From positions 177,025 through 241,024 of the forward strand of contig NZ_JAHRHK010000003.1 of assembly GCF_021246465.1 (NCBI RefSeq): DNA of 64,000 bases, in the 5' to 3' direction. The translations under genes and the position numbers were made by a program. Shown here piece after piece: positions 59,772 through 64,000 of this stretch. Numbering within the stretch: position 1 is the stretch's first letter; each line of letters starts with the position of its first letter. The notes beneath the pieces were generated by a model. That model saw nothing but the letters and a program-made list of their open reading frames with translations. It made no database searches and was not told the DNA's origin. Origin of the DNA: Nocardioides sp. R-C-SC26 (lineage in GTDB: Bacteria; Actinomycetota; Actinomycetes; Propionibacteriales; Nocardioidaceae).

Positions 59772-62087
59772 GTGCCAGCCCCCCGTCCTCGCCCCGGCCA
59801 GATCGCCACGCACCTCGCTGCGATGGCGGTCGTGTCGGTGATCCTCGGCGTGATCGTCTCCGGCATCGCCCTTCCGTTCGCCGGTCTGGCGGGCGTCGCG
59901 GCGAACAAGACCGCCGACACGATGACCGACCTGCCGCAGGACTTCGAGATCGGCGCACTGCCCCAGCGCACCACGATCCTCGCCGAGGACGGCACGGTGC
60001 TCGCCTCCGTCTTCGACCAGAACCGCACCAACGTCTCGCTGAACCAGATCTCACGCCTGATGGTCAAGGCGCTGCTCGCCATCGAGGACTACCGGTTCTA
60101 CCAGCACGGCGCGCTGGACCTCCGCGGCACGTTGCGCGCCCTCTTCGCCAACGCGGCCGAGGGCGGCGTCGTCCAGGGTGGCTCGACGATCACCCAGCAG
60201 CTGGTCAAGCAGACGCTGCTCTACAACGCGACGTCGGAGGAGGAGGCCGAGGCGGCCACCGACGACACCTACGCGCGCAAGATCCGCGAGCTTCGCTACG
60301 CCATCGCGCTGGAGAACGAGTACTCCAAGGACCAGATCCTCGAGACCTACCTCAACACCGTCTACTTCGGCGACAGCGCCTACGGCGTCCAGGCCGCGGC
60401 GAAGCACTACTTCAACGTCAACGCCCGCGAACTGGACCTCAACCAGGCTGCGATCCTCGCGGGCCTCGTGCAGAGTCCCTCGGCGTTCGACCCCACCGAC
60501 AATCCCGACCGCACCATCGAGCGTCGCGACGTCGTGCTGGACCGGATGGCCGAGCTCGGTGTCGTCCCGCAACAGCGCGCCGACAATGTCAAGAAGCGCG
60601 GCCTCGGGCTCGACCCGCAGCCCAGCAGCAACGGCTGCGTGAACAGCCGGGCGCCGTTCTTCTGCCAGTACGCGCTCGCCTGGTTGCTGCAGGACCCGGC
60701 GCTGGGTCGCGACAAGGAGGAGCGAGAGCGCCTCATCTACAGCGGCGGGCTGACCATCCACACCACGATCGACCTGCGGTTCCAGAAGGCCGCCGACGAC
60801 TCGGTGCGTCAACGCGTCTTCGCCAAGGATCGCGCGATCGGCGCGCTCGCGATGGTGGAGCCGGGCACGGGGGACGTGCGCGCGCTCGCGCAGTCGCGTC
60901 CGATGGGACGCAAGAAGAACCTCGGCCAGACCTACCTGAACTACACCGTGCCCCGGAAGTACGGCAACGCCAACGGCTTCCAGGCGGGGTCGACGTTCAA
61001 GGCCTTCGTGCTGACGGCGGCGATCCTGCAGGACATCCCGCTGAACCGCTCGATCTCCTCGCCTCCGCAGGTCTTCCTGCCCATGAACCAGTTCGAGACG
61101 TGCGACGGTCCCTACGCCTCGACCCAGATCTGGGACCCCAAGAACTCCACCGGCTCGGGCACGTTCAACCTCTACACCGGCACCCGGCAGTCGGTGAACA
61201 CCTTCTTCGCCCAGCTCGAGATGGAGACGGGCATCTGCGAGCCGTACAACCTCGCGAAGTCGATGGGTGTGCAGCTGACGCCGAACGACAAGGACCGCGA
61301 GATGGTGCCGTCGTTCACCCTCGGCGTGGCCGACGTGAGCCCGCTGGAGATGGCCGAGGCGTACGCGACCTTCGCCGCGCGCGGTCTGCACTGCACCTCG
61401 CGCCCGGTCTCGATGATCGAGGACGCCGGCGGCAACGTGGTCAAGGAGTACCCCTCCCAGTGCACGCAGGTGATTCCCGGGCCCGCCGCCGACGCCGTGA
61501 ACGACGTGCTGCGCGGGGTGCTCGAGCCCGGCGGCTTCGGCTACAACGCCGGCATCTCGCTCAACGACCGCGACGACGCCGGCAAGACCGGTACCACCAA
61601 CGGCTCGTTCAGCGTGTGGTTCGTCGGCTACACCCCGAACCTGGCGACGGCGTCGATGGTGGCCGGCGCCGACGACAACGGCAACTGGATCACCCTGGAT
61701 GGCCAGGTTCTCGGCGGCAGCACCACCTACAGCGCTGCCGGCTCCACGACGGCGGGCCCGATCTGGGGCGACGCGATGCAGGCCATCGCGCCCCTGCTCG
61801 CGCCGGAGTCGTTCGTGGCACCGTCCGCCCAGGACGTCGTCGGCGTGCTCACTCCGGTGCCGTTCGTCGCGGGCATGAGCGTCGACTCCGCCATCGCAGC
61901 GCTCGAGGACGCCGGGTTCAACGCCGAGCGTGGTCCGCGGGTGCGCTCGCGTCAGCCGAGCGGCACGGCCGCCTACACCGTGCCCGGCGGCGGATCGACC
62001 TTCGGTGCGGGCGACACCGTGCTCGTCTTCGAGTCCAACGGCCGTCAGCCCCGCGACCGTGGCGGACGGGGACGCGGAGGCCGCTGA
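59772..62087 (+). CDS. ponA2: Class A penicillin-binding protein with PASTA domain (PonA2-like)
   Basis: The 771-residue bifunctional peptidoglycan synthase starts at GTG 59772. One N-terminal transmembrane helix (about 16-40) is followed by the GT51 glycosyltransferase domain, with Glu105 in AIEDYRFYQHGALD and QGGSTITQQLVKQ. The transpeptidase domain has Ser407 in AGSTFK, SVN in RQSVNTFF and KTGTT. One C-terminal PASTA domain (about 690-755) and a basic tail (RDRGGRGRGGR) follow. It polymerises and cross-links glycan at the cell surface, as PonA2 does in M. tuberculosis, where it has the same WhiB4 neighbour. Confidence 0.95.
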   Translation: MPAPRPRPGQIATHLAAMAVVSVILGVIVSGIALPFAGLAGVAANKTADTMTDLPQDFEIGALPQRTTILAEDGTVLASVFDQNRTNVSLNQISRLMVKALLAIEDYRFYQHGALDLRGTLRALFANAAEGGVVQGGSTITQQLVKQTLLYNATSEEEAEAATDDTYARKIRELRYAIALENEYSKDQILETYLNTVYFGDSAYGVQAAAKHYFNVNARELDLNQAAILAGLVQSPSAFDPTDNPDRTIERRDVVLDRMAELGVVPQQRADNVKKRGLGLDPQPSSNGCVNSRAPFFCQYALAWLLQDPALGRDKEERERLIYSGGLTIHTTIDLRFQKAADDSVRQRVFAKDRAIGALAMVEPGTGDVRALAQSRPMGRKKNLGQTYLNYTVPRKYGNANGFQAGSTFKAFVLTAAILQDIPLNRSISSPPQVFLPMNQFETCDGPYASTQIWDPKNSTGSGTFNLYTGTRQSVNTFFAQLEMETGICEPYNLAKSMGVQLTPNDKDREMVPSFTLGVADVSPLEMAEAYATFAARGLHCTSRPVSMIEDAGGNVVKEYPSQCTQVIPGPAADAVNDVLRGVLEPGGFGYNAGISLNDRDDAGKTGTTNGSFSVWFVGYTPNLATASMVAGADDNGNWITLDGQVLGGSTTYSAAGSTTAGPIWGDAMQAIAPLLAPESFVAPSAQDVVGVLTPVPFVAGMSVDSAIAALEDAGFNAERGPRVRSRQPSGTAAYTVPGGGSTFGAGDTVLVFESNGRQPRDRGGRGRGGR

Positions 62088-62094
62088 CCTCTCG

Positions 62095-62205
62095 GCGCTC
62101 GCCGGGTCTCGCGACGGTCGCAGAGCGACCTCCTCGACCACCGGCCACGGTGGTCGAGCTTGTCGAGACCCCGCATCTCGACAGGCTCGATGACCGGGTG
62201 ACGGC
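62095..62205. repeat. GGTGGTCGAG-family repeat cluster
   Basis: An inverted unit (CGGGTCTCGCGACGGTCGCAG to CTCCTCGACCACCGG at 62102-62143) and a direct unit (GGTGGTCGAGCTTGTCGAGACC at 62150) with CATCTCGACAGGCTCGATGACCGG are visible. They lie between the convergent ponA2 and thiolase-fusion genes. Confidence 0.7.
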
Positions 62206-62243
62206 TCGATGACCGGGTCCTGGGGGGTCGGCCGGGGCGCTCG

Positions 62244-64000
62244 CTACCTGTTGCGCCAGACCGGGTCGCGGCCCTCGCCCGGAGCGAGGCCGGCCTCCCA
62301 GCCGTCGTCGGTGAACGTGATGTCGTCGTAGGAGGCCGAGACGTACGCGACGGCGTCGACCTCGCTCATCGACCGGGCGTCGGCGAGCACCTCGAGATTC
62401 ACCCGGACGGCGGTCGGCGAGTGCGTGGCGATCTCGGCCGCGAGCTCTCGGGCCACCTTCCTCGCACTCCCGGACGGCGCGAGCCGGCTGGCGAGCCCGT
62501 AGCGAACGGCGTCCTCGCCGGTGATCGCTCGACCGGTGATCGCGAGATCGGCGACGAGCGCCGCCGGCAGCCGGTGCGCGAGCCGTGCAACGCCGCCGTG
62601 TTCGGCGTAGCGGGCGCGCGTGATGTGGTCGAGTGCGAGCCTGGCGTCGTCGGCGACCACGATCAGCGTGGCCGCGAGGGCGATCTCGAGCCCGGTCCCG
62701 ACGGCGTCGCCCTCGATTGCGGCGATCACCGGCTTGGTCAGGCGGCGACGGCTCAGACCGCCGACGCCGGTGGCAGGCGGAGCTCCCGAGAACGCCTGGG
62801 CCGGGTCCTCGCCGCGGCAGAACGAGCCTCCGGCGGGTCCGCTGAGCACCGCGACCCAGGCGTCGCGGTCGGCCTCGAAGGCGTCGAAGACCTCCGACAG
62901 CTCCCGGTGGGCCGGGCCGCCGAGTGCGTCCGCGCGCAGTGCGATCTCGACGACGTGTCCCTCGCGGCGCACGTCCGCGTGCTCGTAGTCCGAGCGCCAC
63001 GCTCCGGGCGGTCGGGGCGCGAAGGCCTCGACCGTCGCGGCGTCGAGGGCGACGACGTTCGTCGGTCCGACGTGACGCGCGAACACACGCACGCCCACGG
63101 ACTCCTCGGGGCCGTCGAGCTGGTCGAGCAGCGCGTCGTCGCCGGGAACGGCGTTGGCCACGAAGCGGCGCCCGTCGTCGAGACGGGCGACCACGATCGC
63201 CGTCCGACCCGTCGCCGCGTGCTGCACCGTGTAGGTATCGATGCTCGCCCAACCCTCGGGGTGGTCGGTGAGTCGGGCGAGGGGGCGCTGGTCGTACTCG
63301 GCCTGGAGTCTCGCGGAGTCACCGGCGCTCCAGACGGCCGGTCGCGCGCTGTAGACGCCGACGGCGTACTTCGACAGCGAGCCGCCGTTCGCGCCGACGA
63401 GGCCGACGCCGTCACGCTCACGGCGGGCGCGGTGCACGATCTCGACGACGGGATGCAGCGAGTAGTTGTTGCCGGGGCCGCCGAAGAAGGGCAGACCGCC
63501 GGTGACGGTGAGTCCCCGCGGGTCGTCGAGCGCGATGCCGAGCTGGTCGATGACGTTGAGCACCGCGATCGGGTAGCAGCTGTAGAAGTCGAACCAGTCG
63601 ACGTCGTCGACGCCCACGCCGGCCATCTCCAGCGCAGCCCGGACCGCGATCTGCGCACCCGGCGCGTCGAGGTCGGGCCGGGCGAACATGTCGGCCTCGG
63701 CAATGGCGGCGTGGCCGTGGAGGAACACCCAGCGGTCTTCCGGCACGCCGAGCCGGCGGGCCTCCTCGATCGAGGTGAGCACCGCGGCGGCGCCCTGGTT
63801 GACCATGTCGCGGGCGATCATGAACCGCGGGTAGGGCGTGGCGACGAGCCGGTTGCGGTCGTCGACGGTGGTCAGAGTCGCGGCGTCGAGGTGCTCGCGC
63901 ACCACGGCATGCGGGTTCTCGGCGGCGACGGCGCTGAACCGATCGAAGAGCGCGCCCATCTCGGCCAGGCCCTCCGCCTTGCTCAGACCACGGCGCGCGC
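62244..64000 (-). CDS. Thiolase-like protein fused to a crotonase domain (5' end outside window)
   Basis: The frame runs through the right edge; at least 585 residues are in the window. The first 240 residues present look like the C-terminal part of a thiolase-like protein: RFMIARDMVNQGAAAVLTS, FFGGPGNNYSLHPVVEIV, GLVGANGGSLSKYAVGVYS. A small beta-domain follows (YTVQHAATGRTAIVVARLDDGRRFVANAV), as in the extra C-terminal domain of actinobacterial type 1 thiolase-like proteins. The last 230 residues are a crotonase (SGPAGGSFCRGEDP and VIAAIEGDAVGTGLEIALA oxyanion-hole regions). This joins two lipid-degrading folds in one chain. Whether the thiolase Cys is present cannot be seen. It converges with ponA2. 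Confidence 0.85.
   Translation of the reverse strand, partial: ARRGLSKAEGLAEMGALFDRFSAVAAENPHAVVREHLDAATLTTVDDRNRLVATPYPRFMIARDMVNQGAAAVLTSIEEARRLGVPEDRWVFLHGHAAIAEADMFARPDLDAPGAQIAVRAALEMAGVGVDDVDWFDFYSCYPIAVLNVIDQLGIALDDPRGLTVTGGLPFFGGPGNNYSLHPVVEIVHRARRERDGVGLVGANGGSLSKYAVGVYSARPAVWSAGDSARLQAEYDQRPLARLTDHPEGWASIDTYTVQHAATGRTAIVVARLDDGRRFVANAVPGDDALLDQLDGPEESVGVRVFARHVGPTNVVALDAATVEAFAPRPPGAWRSDYEHADVRREGHVVEIALRADALGGPAHRELSEVFDAFEADRDAWVAVLSGPAGGSFCRGEDPAQAFSGAPPATGVGGLSRRRLTKPVIAAIEGDAVGTGLEIALAATLIVVADDARLALDHITRARYAEHGGVARLAHRLPAALVADLAITGRAITGEDAVRYGLASRLAPSGSARKVARELAAEIATHSPTAVRVNLEVLADARSMSEVDAVAYVSASYDDITFTDDGWEAGLAPGEGRDPVWRNR

Noticed and set aside
59639-62212. An 857-residue plus-strand frame in another phase of ponA2
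   Set aside because: Its composition is Arg/Ala/Pro-rich, whereas the ponA2 frame carries all expected motifs.

Overview
The window is high-GC actinobacterial chromosome. It most resembles a Nocardioides-type member of the Nocardioidaceae. The grounds are the very high GC, frequent GTG starts with 4-bp GTGA/ATGA overlaps, a WhiB-family regulator, class I lysyl-tRNA synthetase, a DUF3073 gene beside purM, and a block (MBL hydrolase, NUDIX, RidA, DUF4177, two ArsA/Get3-like ATPases, whiB4, ponA2) in the order known around Mycobacterium tuberculosis Rv3677c-Rv3682. The genus is inferred from gene content, not from a search.

Bases 1 to about 4980 are the end of an integrated island with visibly lower GC. 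Its tyrosine recombinase lies just downstream of tRNA-Glu(UUC). It carries the end of one ImmA/IrrE protein, a lipoprotein, a collagen-like protein and a two-gene operon: a complete ImmA/IrrE metallopeptidase overlapping by 4 bp a protein with a class III nucleotide-cyclase fold. A perfect actinobacterial-type SOS (LexA) box overlaps the -35 position of the likely promoter of that operon. This unit is the best candidate in the window for an undescribed defence or stress system.

Bases 5158-14800 hold tRNA-Phe, an acyltransferase, a patatin-like lipase, a divergent pair of carbohydrate-active enzymes (GH9 and a GH43-like propeller) and a large hybrid histidine kinase. Bases 14800-49000 contain de novo purine synthesis genes in scattered order: purM, purF, purL, purQ, purS, purC, purB, purD and purA. 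Between them lie two overlapping GAF-histidine kinases (the second lacks the phosphoacceptor His), an M20 peptidase, membrane proteins, a DUF1906 cell-wall protein, an acyl-CoA ligase, an ECF sigma/anti-sigma pair and a Ser/Thr kinase with an FG-GAP sensor. Together the pur genes cover most of the route from PRPP to AICAR, plus PurA for AMP; purN/purH, purK/purE and guaB/guaA are not here.

Bases 49100-64000 hold a lipid kinase, class I LysRS overlapping a decapeptide-repeat protein, the MBL-NUDIX-RidA-DUF4177 operon, TfoX-like and NAD(P)-binding proteins, the two Get3-like ATPases, whiB4, the class A penicillin-binding protein ponA2 and a thiolase-crotonase fusion cut by the window edge.

Intergenic spaces are rich in repeats of several families: two copies of a roughly 168-bp MITE-like element, one 165-bp element with different inverted ends, two copies of a paired 32-bp hairpin repeat, many short GGTGGTCGAG / TCTCGAAACC repeats, a 97-bp tandem repeat and a 14-bp tandem repeat. 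In three places the repeat supplies the stop codon of the adjacent gene.
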